Source of the DNA: DAIRGB01 sp036794765
GTDB taxonomy: Bacteria; Patescibacteriota; JAHJAL01
Reading direction: 5' to 3'
DNA length: 21,891 nucleotides
Assembly: GCA_036794765.1 (NCBI GenBank)
Contig: DAIRGB010000005.1
Location: forward strand, 1 to 21,891
The notes under the pieces: generated by a model
Told to the model about the DNA's origin: nothing
What the model saw: the letters and a program-made list of their open reading frames with translations, nothing else
Databases searched by the model: none
Shown here: positions 13,983 through 20,154 of the stretch, in pieces
Numbering within the stretch: position 1 is the stretch's first letter
Layout: every line of letters starts with the position of its first letter
Translations under genes and position numbers: made by a program

Positions 13983-15152
13983 ATGAAAAGATATTATTTT
14001 GATTATGCGGCCGCAACTTCTTGTGACCCTAGAGTTGTAAAAGCAATGGATAATTGTTGGCAAAAAAATTATGCCAATCCATCTAGTTTGTATGAAGAAG
14101 GGAGATTGGCTTTGCAGACAGTTGAATCAGCCAGAGAACATATAGCTAAAGAGTTGTCAGCGTTGAAAGACGAAATATATTTTACCTCAGGAGGAAGTGA
14201 GTCGGACAATTGGGCGATTTTTGGTGTCGCGAAGGCTCGAAAAGAAGAAGGAAAACATATTGTTATATCTTCGATTGAACATAAGGCAGTTCGGAATGCC
14301 GCAACGTATTTGAAAACACAAGGTTATCAAATTGATCAATGTATAGTAAACGAAGATGGGTTGTTGAATTTGTATGAGTTGGAACGATTGATTGGTGTGG
14401 ATACTGTATTGGTAAGCGTAATTATGGCGAATAACGAGATTGGAACTATACAGGATATCAAAAAAATATCGCAAGTGATAAAGAAAAAAAATCCGACAAC
14501 TTATTTTCATACTGATGCTTGTCAGGCAACAAACTTTTTGCAGTTGAATGTTGATAAATTGGGTGTGGATTTATTGACAATAAATGCAAGTAAGATTTAT
14601 GGGCCTAGGGGAATTGGAGTGCTGTATATCAAAAAAGGGACGAAAATTGCGCCTTTGATTTATGGTGGAGGACAAGAGAAGGGCTTGAGAGCGGGAACAG
14701 AAAATGTGGCGGGTGTGGTCGGGATGGCGGAATCGCTTGTGATAGCTAGTCGGATACGAGAGAGCGAGAGCAAAAGATTGCAATATTTGCGCGATAAGAT
14801 TATTTATTTTGTCAAAAAAAATATTTCGGATGCGGTTTTGAATGGAAGCATGAAGGAAAGATTGCCCAATAATATCAATTTTTCTTTTTCTGGAGTTGAA
14901 GGCGAATCTTTGGTTTTATATTTGGATGATCAGGGATTTAGTGTTTCAACGGGGTCGGCTTGTAGCGCTTCTGATCTTAGTCCTTCGCATGTTTTATTGG
15001 CTATTGGTCAAAAGAAGGAGTTGGCGCATGGTAGTTTGCGGATTACTTTAGGACGTTGGACGAGCGAGGAAGGAGTGGATAGTTTGTTGCAAGTATTGCC
15101 AGGTATTGTTGATAAAGTGAGAGTGATGTCGGCTACTTATTTAAACAAATAA
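13983..15152 (+). CDS. Cysteine desulfurase (NifS/IscS class)
   Basis: The 389-residue PLP enzyme shows the class-V aminotransferase pattern: YFDYAAATSCDPRV, YANPSSLYEEGR, FTSGGSESDN, HTDACQA, the PLP lysine at Lys204 (NASKIYGPRG) and the persulfide-forming Cys327 in STGSACSA, followed by SPSHVL. It takes sulfur from L-cysteine, releasing alanine, and passes it as persulfide to the scaffold. The gene for an IscU-type scaffold follows by 15 bp, so Fe-S cluster assembly is the likely role, though thiolation of tRNA can draw on the same enzyme. Length is normal for the IscS/NifS group. It starts 23 bp after the Fur gene. Confidence 0.95.
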   Translation: MKRYYFDYAAATSCDPRVVKAMDNCWQKNYANPSSLYEEGRLALQTVESAREHIAKELSALKDEIYFTSGGSESDNWAIFGVAKARKEEGKHIVISSIEHKAVRNAATYLKTQGYQIDQCIVNEDGLLNLYELERLIGVDTVLVSVIMANNEIGTIQDIKKISQVIKKKNPTTYFHTDACQATNFLQLNVDKLGVDLLTINASKIYGPRGIGVLYIKKGTKIAPLIYGGGQEKGLRAGTENVAGVVGMAESLVIASRIRESESKRLQYLRDKIIYFVKKNISDAVLNGSMKERLPNNINFSFSGVEGESLVLYLDDQGFSVSTGSACSASDLSPSHVLLAIGQKKELAHGSLRITLGRWTSEEGVDSLLQVLPGIVDKVRVMSATYLNK

Positions 15153-15167
15153 TATTTAATAGTGGTT

Positions 15168-15587
15168 ATGAATAAGATTAAGAAAAATGATGGAGTCGGA
15201 TGGGTTTATAGTGAGGTGGTAAAGGATCATTTTTTGAATCCGAGGAATATAGTAAGAACTGATGTTCCTGATTGGAAGTACAATGGCGAAGGAGAAGTTG
15301 GAAGTCCTGCTTGTGGGGATGTGATGAAAGTATGGATTTTGGTCGAAAACAACAAGATAGAAAAAATTGGTTGGAAAACTTTTGGTTGTGCGTCAGCGAT
15401 TGCTAGTACCTCGATGATGTCAGAGATGGTTTTGGGAAAAGAAATTTTGGAGGCGAAGCAGATTACGGCAAAGAAGATTATTGATCAGTTGGGCGGTTTG
15501 CCTAGACAGAAAATACACTGTAGTGTTTTGGGTGATCAAGCTTTAAAGAAGGCTATAGGTGATTTCGAGTCAAAATTGGAACTATGA
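15168..15587 (+). CDS. iscU: IscU/NifU-type Fe-S cluster scaffold
   Basis: The 139-residue protein has the three scaffold cysteines Cys49 (GSPACGDVMKV), Cys74 (FGCASAIAS) and Cys118 (KIHCSVLG), plus Asp51, which tunes cluster release. Clusters are built here from iron and desulfurase-supplied sulfur and then transferred. The HFLNPRN segment near residue 21 is also typical of the family. The DVP-DWKYNGEGEVGSPACGD stretch is normal in length, without the insertion seen in SufU. I start at ATG 15168; a GTG two codons upstream (15162) is an alternative. It follows the desulfurase by 15 bp. No HscA/HscB or A-type carrier is seen nearby. Confidence 0.93.
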   Translation: MNKIKKNDGVGWVYSEVVKDHFLNPRNIVRTDVPDWKYNGEGEVGSPACGDVMKVWILVENNKIEKIGWKTFGCASAIASTSMMSEMVLGKEILEAKQITAKKIIDQLGGLPRQKIHCSVLGDQALKKAIGDFESKLEL

Positions 15588-15623
15588 TTTTAACTGTTCG
15601 AAGTGATTTTTTTGGTAAAAAAT

Positions 15624-16328
15624 ATGATTGCACAAATAATTGAAAATAATAAATTGACCGATAATATTTTTCAGTTAAAGTGTCGGGTGAAAGATTATAA
15701 TGGATTTAGTTTTGAACCTGGGCAGTATATAATCATTAAAAAAAATATTGATGGTGATGTGATAAAACGGGCATATTCATTTTCTTCTTTGCCAAAATAT
15801 TTACCTGATTTTGAATTGACTATTCGGAAACATACAGATGGAAAAATGTCGCCGGTTTTGGTTGATTTGGGAATAGGTGAATTTTTTGAATTTTTGCCTC
15901 CTATGGGTTTGTTTAATTGGAAAATGGTAAAGAATAGAAATATTGTTTTAATTGCAATTGGTTGTGGTATTGCTCCATTGAAGTCGATGATTGATGGTTG
16001 GTTGGAAAAGCCTATAAAAAAGTTAAATTTGATACTATTTTTTGGAAATCGATATCCTGATCAGGTTCCATATCAAAAATATTTTGCAGATTTGGCGGAA
16101 AAGTATAATAATTTTCATTTTTATTCTTGTGTTTCTCGACTTGAAAAGGATCAAGATGGTTTATTTTCCGGAAGAGTCAATGAGGTGATGTCTAGAAAGT
16201 ACTACCAATATCAAGATACGGATTTTGTTTTGTGTGGTTCTGATGAGATGATCAAAGGAATGAAAGATTTTTTGGACAAGAAAGGGGTAAAATCTGATAG
16301 GATTTATTTTGAGAATGTTTTGGCTTGA
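15624..16328 (+). CDS. FAD/NAD(P)-binding ferredoxin-reductase-like oxidoreductase
   Basis: The 234-residue protein has the two-domain FNR layout: an FAD domain with EPGQYI (31-36) and RAYSFSS (49-55), and a nucleotide domain with GCGIAPLKSM (113-122), FFGNRYPDQVPY and CGSDEMIKGM near 204-213. It has no ferredoxin domain of its own, so it probably moves electrons between NAD(P)H and a separate carrier such as a small ferredoxin. In an Fe-S operon it may supply electrons for cluster assembly (inference). ATG at 15624 is chosen because the domain starts there; an in-frame GTG at 15603 would add seven residues. No SD is visible. Confidence 0.85.
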   Translation: MIAQIIENNKLTDNIFQLKCRVKDYNGFSFEPGQYIIIKKNIDGDVIKRAYSFSSLPKYLPDFELTIRKHTDGKMSPVLVDLGIGEFFEFLPPMGLFNWKMVKNRNIVLIAIGCGIAPLKSMIDGWLEKPIKKLNLILFFGNRYPDQVPYQKYFADLAEKYNNFHFYSCVSRLEKDQDGLFSGRVNEVMSRKYYQYQDTDFVLCGSDEMIKGMKDFLDKKGVKSDRIYFENVLA

Positions 16329-16378
16329 AGGAACTAAAAAAATCGGTTTTTTTGTTTTATTTTTAAAAAATTTAAGAG

Positions 16379-16606
16379 ATGATTAAAAAAATTATGAAAA
16401 AAAAGATGAATGAAAAAATTGGGAAAGAGATGAATATTGCAGAAGTAGTAGAGAAGTATCCGCAGACGAGAGAAATATTCTTTGACTTGGGTTTAGGTTG
16501 TGTTGGTTGTGTGGCAAGTAGTTTTGAAACTTTAGAGGAAGGATTATTGGCTCATGGGTTAGATGTTGATGAAGTGTTAAAAAAATTAAATTCGAGTTTG
16601 AAGTAA
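16379..16606 (+). CDS. DUF1858 domain protein with CxxC
   Basis: The product of up to 75 residues contains the DUF1858 core from about residue 18: MNIAEVVEKYPQTREIFFDL, then GLGCVGCVASSFETLEEGL and HGLDVDEVLKKLN. The CVGC pair sits where the related ScdA/RIC N-terminal domain carries redox-active Cys. DUF1858 occurs alone or fused to hybrid-cluster and disulfide-oxidoreductase proteins. Its place in this operon suggests a role in redox control or repair of Fe-S clusters (inference). The start is uncertain: ATGs at 16379, 16394, 16406 and 16430 are in frame, and the family core begins at the last; the N-terminal extension is Lys-rich. Confidence 0.82.
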   Translation: MIKKIMKKKMNEKIGKEMNIAEVVEKYPQTREIFFDLGLGCVGCVASSFETLEEGLLAHGLDVDEVLKKLNSSLK

Positions 16607-16611
16607 TTTTT

Positions 16612-16827
16612 ATGACTATTTATTCTTGTCGTTGCTTGCAGTGTAAACATGATTTTTTTTACCTGGAGACAGAATGTCGTTTTGCCGATAGAGTTTTTTG
16701 TCCGATTTGTCAGGGAGGAGTGGATGTGGAAGATTTACAAAAACCTGAAGGCATAGAGTGGTCAAAGTGTAGTCATGGTGAAAAAAGGGATTGCAAAAAT
16801 TGTCCCAAAAAAGACTCTCAAGGTTGA
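16612..16827 (+). CDS. Small Cys-rich zinc-ribbon-like protein
   Basis: The 71-residue protein has nine Cys: C6, C8, C11, C22, C30, C33, C53, C61 and C64. Two knuckles, C8-x2-C11 and C30-x2-C33 (FCPIC), look like one zinc ribbon; the C-terminal set C53, C61, C64 (KCSHGEKRDCKNC) forms another possible metal site. I do not recognise a named family. It begins 5 bp after the DUF1858 gene and is the last gene of the Fur-controlled operon. Binding of zinc or an Fe-S cluster is equally compatible with the Cys pattern. The function is unknown. Confidence 0.7.
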   Translation: MTIYSCRCLQCKHDFFYLETECRFADRVFCPICQGGVDVEDLQKPEGIEWSKCSHGEKRDCKNCPKKDSQG

Positions 16828-16859
16828 GAGGTTGGGGGTGATCGTAATTTTTTTTGCAG

Positions 16860-17156
16860 TTATTTTTTGATTATCTTCTGAAAAAATATTCTATCTGAGG
16901 GTAGCATGGATTTGTATATTTTTTGACTGGTCTTTTCGACTTTGTTTTCTGACCAGTTGGGTTGAATTTCGTGGATAAATTCGTGTATTATTGTGATTAT
17001 TTTTTCTGGTTCATCTAGGCTGTCGTTAATTAAAATAGTATCTGTGTCAGGCTCAATAAAGCCTTTGATGGGTAGGCCTTGAAAACGACGGAAGTTTTTT
17101 ATGAATTTGATTTCATATGTTCCTTCCAAAATATAGTATTTAATTTTTTCAATCAC
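16860..17156 (-). CDS. 98-residue HExxH mini metalloprotease-like protein
   Basis: The protein is short but has a clear HExxH zinc-protease motif at residues 58-62 (HEFIH), preceded by hydrophobic IITII and followed by EIQPNWSENKVEK, in which Glu70 or Glu74 could be the third ligand. The N-terminal half is strand-rich (YYILEGTYEIKFIKNF, DTILINDSL). It could be a minimal gluzincin or a relative of ImmA/IrrE. The start is GTG at 17156 without an SD; the promoter at 17192-17220 supports transcription into it. It is convergent with the Fe-S operon, 32 bp from its last gene. Its substrate is unknown. Confidence 0.7.
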   Translation of the reverse strand: MIEKIKYYILEGTYEIKFIKNFRRFQGLPIKGFIEPDTDTILINDSLDEPEKIITIIHEFIHEIQPNWSENKVEKTSQKIYKSMLPSDRIFFQKIIKK

Positions 17157-17191
17157 TTTTTGTTTTTCTTTTATTTTTTTGAAATTATATT

Positions 17192-17220
17192 ATTATAACA
17201 AATATATAGTTTATAGTCAA
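17192..17220 (-). promoter_or_regulatory. Promoter of the HExxH mini-protein gene
   Basis: On the minus strand: -35 TTGACT (plus coordinates 17215-17220), a 17-bp spacer and a perfect -10 TATAAT (17192-17197). The expected start of transcription is about 29 bases before the GTG codon. Confidence 0.8.
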
Positions 17221-17234
17221 TTGGTTTAACCTGT

Positions 17235-17266
17235 AAAAAGAAAATACAGTTTATAACTGTATTTTC
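17235..17266 (-). terminator. Rho-independent terminator of the lysine-repeat gene
   Basis: A 10-bp perfect stem (17240-17249 with 17257-17266) with a 7-nt loop is followed on the minus strand by TTTTT (17239-17235). It lies between the lysine-repeat gene and the next minus-strand promoter, separating the two units. A weaker 6-bp hairpin (17283-17298), also followed by a T-run on the minus strand, lies just after the stop codon. Confidence 0.75.
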
Positions 17267-17304
17267 CTGAAGACTAAAAAATGTTAAAAAGATTTAACAA
17301 ATTA

Positions 17305-17418
17305 TTATCTTTTTTTAGCTGTTTTTTTAACAACTTTTTTTGTGGTCTTTTTTGCTACTTTTTTGGTAGCTTTCTTGGCCACTTTTTTCTTGGCTACTGC
17401 CCTCTTTTTGGTTGCCAT
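17305..17418 (-). CDS. 37-residue lysine-repeat histone-H1-like peptide
   Basis: The minus strand encodes a 37-residue protein from ATG at 17418: MATKKRAVAKKKVAKK, then repeats of a four-residue unit KK(V/A/T)(A/T/V) to the end KKTAKKR. It has 17 Lys and 2 Arg and no acidic residue, the composition of H1-like chromatin proteins such as chlamydial Hc1/Hc2 tails and the C-terminal tails of mycobacterial HU. It should bind DNA or RNA by charge. The complete lack of stops and the mixed Lys/Ala/Val/Thr codons support a real gene, and a terminator follows. No SD precedes the ATG. It is shorter than most described homologues. Confidence 0.8.
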   Translation of the reverse strand: MATKKRAVAKKKVAKKATKKVAKKTTKKVVKKTAKKR

Positions 17419-17474
17419 AGTAGTTATTGTTAATTAAGAAATAAACACAAAATGCATTTTTATTGTAGTATGAC

Positions 17475-17503
17475 TTGCATGTTTTGTATAGTCTAGGGAT
17501 AAT
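17475..17503 (+). promoter_or_regulatory. Promoter of the C39-like lipoprotein gene
   Basis: -35 TTGCAT (17475-17480), a 17-bp spacer and -10 GATAAT (17498-17503). The start codon is 18 bp past the -10, preceded by SD AGAGG. Confidence 0.72.
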
Positions 17504-17521
17504 GTACTTGTAGAGGTGATT

Positions 17522-18202
17522 ATGAGAAAATATATTTTTTTGTTGTTGATATTTGCATTTTTTTGTAACGGGTGTATGGCTGTGGATAAATCAAGGGAAG
17601 TTACTCGAAAACAGTCTTCGAATAAGGAAAATGCAAATCAAGATTTTATAAAAATAGAAAAAAAAGAGTTGCCAACCAACTTTTTTTTGGATGTTCCGTT
17701 TGTGATGCAAGCTCCATTTGCCAATTGGGATGAGCACAATGAGAGTTGTGAGGAAGCGGGATTGTTGTTGGCAAATTATTTTTATAAAAATGAAAAATTA
17801 TCAAAAGATGTTGCAAATGAGGAATTAAAGGAAATGGTCGTTTTCCAAAAAAATAACTATGGTGCTGAGTTGGATATTTATGCGGTGGAAATGGCAAAAT
17901 TGGCAACTGATTTTTATGGATATGATAAGCCGAGAGTTTTCAAGGCGACAAAGCAAAATATTGTTCAAGAGATTGTAAATGGTAACCCAGTTATTGTGCC
18001 AACTACGGCGGCTTTTTTAAAACCGGAGAAAAATGATTATCCTGAAATGGGTTATCACGTGGTGGTGATAGTTGGATATGACGAAACAGGGTATATAGTT
18101 CATGATCCGGGTACATATACTGGGGAAAATACTCATTATAGTTTTTTGGTTATGGAGAAGGCAATGGCGGATTATGGAAATGAAGTATTGGTTTTGAGAT
18201 AA
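17522..18202 (+). CDS. C39-like peptidase lipoprotein
   Basis: The 226-residue protein has a lipoprotein signal (FCNGC, Cys18) and a Peptidase_C39_2-like domain: LDVPFVMQAPFANWDEHNES followed by catalytic-position Cys76 (ESCEEAG), then His179 (GYHVVVIVGYD) and Asp195 (VHDPG). Cys, His and Asp are all in the expected order, so it is probably an active papain-like thiol peptidase displayed outside the membrane. C39_2 proteins are not bacteriocin-exporter peptidases as such, and their substrates are mostly unknown. ATG at 17522 is chosen, with SD AGAGG at 17512-17516 five bases upstream; an in-frame GTG at 17516 lies within the SD. It is convergent with the ImmA-like gene, 3 bp apart. Confidence 0.88.
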   Translation: MRKYIFLLLIFAFFCNGCMAVDKSREVTRKQSSNKENANQDFIKIEKKELPTNFFLDVPFVMQAPFANWDEHNESCEEAGLLLANYFYKNEKLSKDVANEELKEMVVFQKNNYGAELDIYAVEMAKLATDFYGYDKPRVFKATKQNIVQEIVNGNPVIVPTTAAFLKPEKNDYPEMGYHVVVIVGYDETGYIVHDPGTYTGENTHYSFLVMEKAMADYGNEVLVLR

Positions 18203-18205
18203 TAA

Positions 18206-18640
18206 TTAGAGATTGTTTTTTGCGAGCAGTAATCTTTTATTGATAAATTGAGGTGGAACTTGAAAATGTTCTGCCAGTTCCTCAATGTTTAGATGAAGAA
18301 TGGGAGTAAGTTCTTGTTTGGGGATGAGAAGATAAGCGGCAAATTCCTCGGCTTGGGCTTCTTCTTTTATGTTTTGATGATATCTGTTTTTGGCAAAGAA
18401 TAGTTGGTTTCCGGTATGGAGAAAATGATGGCCAAGGGCATGTGCCAAATATCTTCTTTTTTTAGTATGTGAAAGAAGATTGTTTAGGATAATATAATCT
18501 CCGAAGTATAATTCTTTTAAACGTCCTGAAAGTGGATGTTCGATGACTTCGATTTTTTCGTATTCGGCGATAATAAACGGGTTGTTGGTTTTGTATCGGG
18601 TGATGATCTGAGTAGATTTTTCTTGGACCAAGGTGTTCAT
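18206..18640 (-). CDS. ImmA/IrrE-type protein with HALGH in place of HExxH
   Basis: The 144-residue protein has the ImmA/IrrE (COG2856) layout: RYLAHALGHHFLH around residues 64-75, then EEAQAEEFAAYLLIP (93-107), where Glu94 matches the third zinc ligand and the FAAYLLIP ending is diagnostic. The motif is H67-A-L-G-H71, so both His ligands remain but the catalytic Glu is Ala. It may bind zinc without cleaving, or use another residue. The family typically cuts or binds a partner HTH repressor; the gene follows an HTH gene by 19 bp on the same strand. No SD is visible. Confidence 0.85.
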   Translation of the reverse strand: MNTLVQEKSTQIITRYKTNNPFIIAEYEKIEVIEHPLSGRLKELYFGDYIILNNLLSHTKKRRYLAHALGHHFLHTGNQLFFAKNRYHQNIKEEAQAEEFAAYLLIPKQELTPILHLNIEELAEHFQVPPQFINKRLLLAKNNL

Positions 18641-18659
18641 TTTGTTTGAAAATTAGAGA

Positions 18660-19052
18660 TTATTTTATTTTTTGTTTTAGACGTCTCAATTTGACTAATT
18701 CAAATGCGTCTATAATAGATTGTTTTTCGTCTTTGCTAAGATAGGGTATTTCTTTGAGCATGAGAGTAACGGCAGGGTCGGCAATGCCGGCTTCAGTAAT
18801 TTTTGCTTCAACTATAATATCTTCAATTTCTTTTTTTATTAGACCCAAACCCTTCTTGAAAATGTTTTCGTAAACTTCGTTTTTTTCGGGAATGCGAGCA
18901 AAGTTGGTTATTTGGCTTAGGTAGGCCTCGGTGTAGCCAGTTTTTTTAGCAATTTGTTTTAAGGGTGTGTTTTTGGGAAGTCTTTTTAAAATTTCTTTGA
19001 TGATTAATTTGCCGACCTGCGGTGAGATTCTTTGATTTTTGCCTGTTGCCAT
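18660..19052 (-). CDS. HTH transcriptional regulator paired with the ImmA-like gene
   Basis: The 130-residue protein has a helix-turn-helix at about 28-53 (NTPLKQIAKKTGYTEAYLSQ, then ITNFAR), similar to XRE/Cro type. It is followed by a mostly helical region with LGLIKKEIEDIIVEAKI and a Lys/Arg-rich end. It lies directly upstream of the ImmA/IrrE-type gene, the arrangement seen in ImmR-ImmA and Xre-COG2856 pairs, so it is probably the repressor of its own operon. GGAG ahead of the ATG (plus coordinates 19061-19064) may be its SD. Confidence 0.78.
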   Translation of the reverse strand: MATGKNQRISPQVGKLIIKEILKRLPKNTPLKQIAKKTGYTEAYLSQITNFARIPEKNEVYENIFKKGLGLIKKEIEDIIVEAKITEAGIADPAVTLMLKEIPYLSKDEKQSIIDAFELVKLRRLKQKIK

Positions 19053-19095
19053 TTTGTCGTCTCCAAAAAATTTTTATATAAATTTCATTATCTTT

Positions 19096-19127
19096 ATCTT
19101 AACACATATGTAAATATTCTCAAGAAT
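19096..19127 (-). promoter_or_regulatory. Putative promoter and operator of the HTH-ImmA pair
   Basis: On the minus strand: -35 TTGAGA (plus 19118-19123), 16-bp spacer and -10 TAAGAT (19096-19101). The 12-bp palindrome ATTCTCAAGAAT (19116-19127) overlaps the -35 and could be the binding site of the HTH protein. Both are inferred from sequence only. Confidence 0.45.
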
Positions 19128-19286
19128 GAATTGTGGATAAATTTTTAAGAAAAGATTAATTGAATGTCTTTTCCAAAAAATTTGTAATGTAAATAACTAA
19201 AGTGTTAATATTATTTTAGAAGAAAAAAATAGTGATTTGCAGATTTAAATTAACAATATAGTAATTATTTTTTTGGAGGTATTTTT

Positions 19287-19385
19287 ATGAAAAAAGTAAA
19301 AGTGGTCAAGGGTTTTGGTACGAAAATTTTAGATCTTATGTCCGTGGTAACGGTTTTTTTATTATTTATTGGTATGTTGTATTAA
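19287..19385 (+). CDS. 32-residue single-helix membrane peptide
   Basis: A small reading frame, MKKVKVVKGFGTKILDLMSV and then VTVFLLFIGMLY, has a basic N-terminus and one hydrophobic helix from about residue 17. It is preceded by a strong SD (GGAGGT, 19275-19280) with 6 bases to the ATG, the best in the neighbourhood, which is the main reason to believe it is translated. It ends 18 bp before the lysozyme-like gene, so the two could be co-expressed. No homologue is recognised; similar single-helix peptides include regulators and toxins. Confidence 0.55.
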   Translation: MKKVKVVKGFGTKILDLMSVVTVFLLFIGMLY

Positions 19386-19403
19386 TTAGTAATTGGTAAT
19401 GTT

Positions 19404-19982
19404 ATGAAAAGATTATTAAGTTTTGTGCGAACATTGTTATATGTTATTTTGGTTTCGCTGATGTTTTTGGGATGGGGACGGGTTAAAGTGATTGCTAAGG
19501 CTGCGGGCTGGGATCATGATTTTGTTCTATCTTCTTTGCGTAGAAATAATGATGGTTTTGAAGACAGAACAGTAAAAGTTATTGATGAATATTTGCGAGA
19601 AAAAGATAGTGTTATGGTTGGCATGGGAAAATATTTTGTTGCAAGTTCCCGCGATTATGATTTACCAGTTTATTTATTGGTAGCAATGGCTGGGGCTGAG
19701 AGTAATTTTGGTTGTAAAGGTTATGCGGTTGGCACTTACAATGCTTTTGGCCTGGGCGTTCATGAAGGCCGGAGATATAATTCTTGGGAGGAAGGAATAT
19801 CGGATTTGGCTTTTGTTTTAAGAAATTATTATTTTGATGAAGGGTTGGATCAGACTATTGAAATTCAAAATAAATGGGCGCCAAGAGGGGTAGATGGAAA
19901 TGGTTGGCAGAATACTTGGGCGGACAATGTGGATTACTTCATAGCAGAGTTGGAAAAAAAAGAAAAGGAAATCTCATTATGA
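19404..19982 (+). CDS. Secreted lysozyme/glucosaminidase-like muralytic protein
   Basis: The 192-residue protein has an N-terminal hydrophobic segment (about 5-24) acting as signal or anchor. The domain from about 72 contains LLVAMAGAESNFGCKGYAVG, with Glu99 as catalytic candidate, followed by YNAFGLGVHEGRRYNSWEEG and, near the end, NKWAPRGVDGNGWQNTWADN. This matches the lysozyme-like superfamily proteins (GH73/SLT-related) that cut peptidoglycan. Only one acidic catalytic residue is clear, as in transglycosylases. It probably remodels the cell's own wall or a neighbour's. Its last codons and stop are within a terminator stem. It follows a small membrane peptide gene. Confidence 0.72.
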   Translation: MKRLLSFVRTLLYVILVSLMFLGWGRVKVIAKAAGWDHDFVLSSLRRNNDGFEDRTVKVIDEYLREKDSVMVGMGKYFVASSRDYDLPVYLLVAMAGAESNFGCKGYAVGTYNAFGLGVHEGRRYNSWEEGISDLAFVLRNYYFDEGLDQTIEIQNKWAPRGVDGNGWQNTWADNVDYFIAELEKKEKEISL

Positions 19983-19995
19983 GATTTCCTTTTCT
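19961..19995 (+). terminator. Terminator hairpin overlapping the end of the muralytic gene
   Basis: A 16-bp perfect stem (19961-19976 with 19980-19995, 3-nt loop) includes the last five sense codons and the TGA stop at 19980-19982. The right arm contains TTTT but no separate T-run follows, so it is not a textbook intrinsic terminator; transcript stabilisation is another possible role. Confidence 0.65.
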
Positions 19996-20012
19996 GGAAG
20001 TTTCGATAGATT

Positions 20013-20040
20013 TTGAAATGAGATAGGATTGAGTTATAAT
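20013..20040 (+). promoter_or_regulatory. Promoter of the tRNA-gpmI unit
   Basis: -35 TTGAAA (20013-20018), 16-bp spacer, -10 TATAAT (20035-20040), 22 bp before the mature tRNA 5' end. A 7-bp hairpin (TTTAGAT/ATCTAAA, 20041-20059) lies in the leader just before the tRNA. Confidence 0.7.
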
Positions 20041-20062
20041 TTTAGATGTTGGATCTAAACAT

Positions 20063-20134
20063 GGGCTCATAGCTCAGTGGTAGAGCAGGCGGCTCATAAC
20101 CGCTTGGTCGCAGGTTCAAATCCTGCTGAGCCCA
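20063..20134 (+). tRNA. tRNA with CAT anticodon, probably tRNA-Ile (lysidine type)
   Basis: All arms fold: acceptor GGGCTCA/TGAGCCC, D arm GCTC-GAGC, anticodon stem GGCGG/CCGCT with loop CTCATAA, variable TGGTC, T arm GCAGG-TTCAAAT-CCTGC, discriminator A. The first base pair is G-C, so it is not an initiator tRNA-Met. The run GAGCAGGCGGCTCATAACCG with TTGGTCGC closely follows bacterial minor tRNA-Ile (CAU, modified to lysidine by TilS) rather than elongator tRNA-Met, so it should decode AUA. CCA is not encoded. Length is 72 nt. Confidence 0.9.
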
Positions 20135-20154
20135 TTTGGATAAATAAACAATGT

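Noticed and set aside
16335..16352. A-run/T-run hairpin after the FNR-like gene as a terminator
   Set aside because: The stem would be almost only A-T pairs around a four-base loop and the next genes appear to continue the operon.
16815..16830. Hairpin CTCTCA/TGAGAG at the end of the Cys-rich gene as a terminator
   Set aside because: Only six base pairs, and the nearest T-run starts about 17 bp later, too far for an intrinsic terminator.
19132..19140. Perfect DnaA-box sequence (TGTGGATAA)
   Set aside because: A single box; another copy lies inside the C39-like gene at 17581, no cluster, no dnaA/dnaN and no AT-rich unwinding element specific to it, so no origin is claimed.
20063..20134. Initiator tRNA-Met
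   Set aside because: The acceptor stem has a normal G-C first pair and the anticodon stem lacks the three consecutive G-C pairs in initiator arrangement.
20077..20154. In-frame extension of gpmI through the tRNA
   Set aside because: The region is an intact tRNA; the translated sequence there is just tRNA read as codons.
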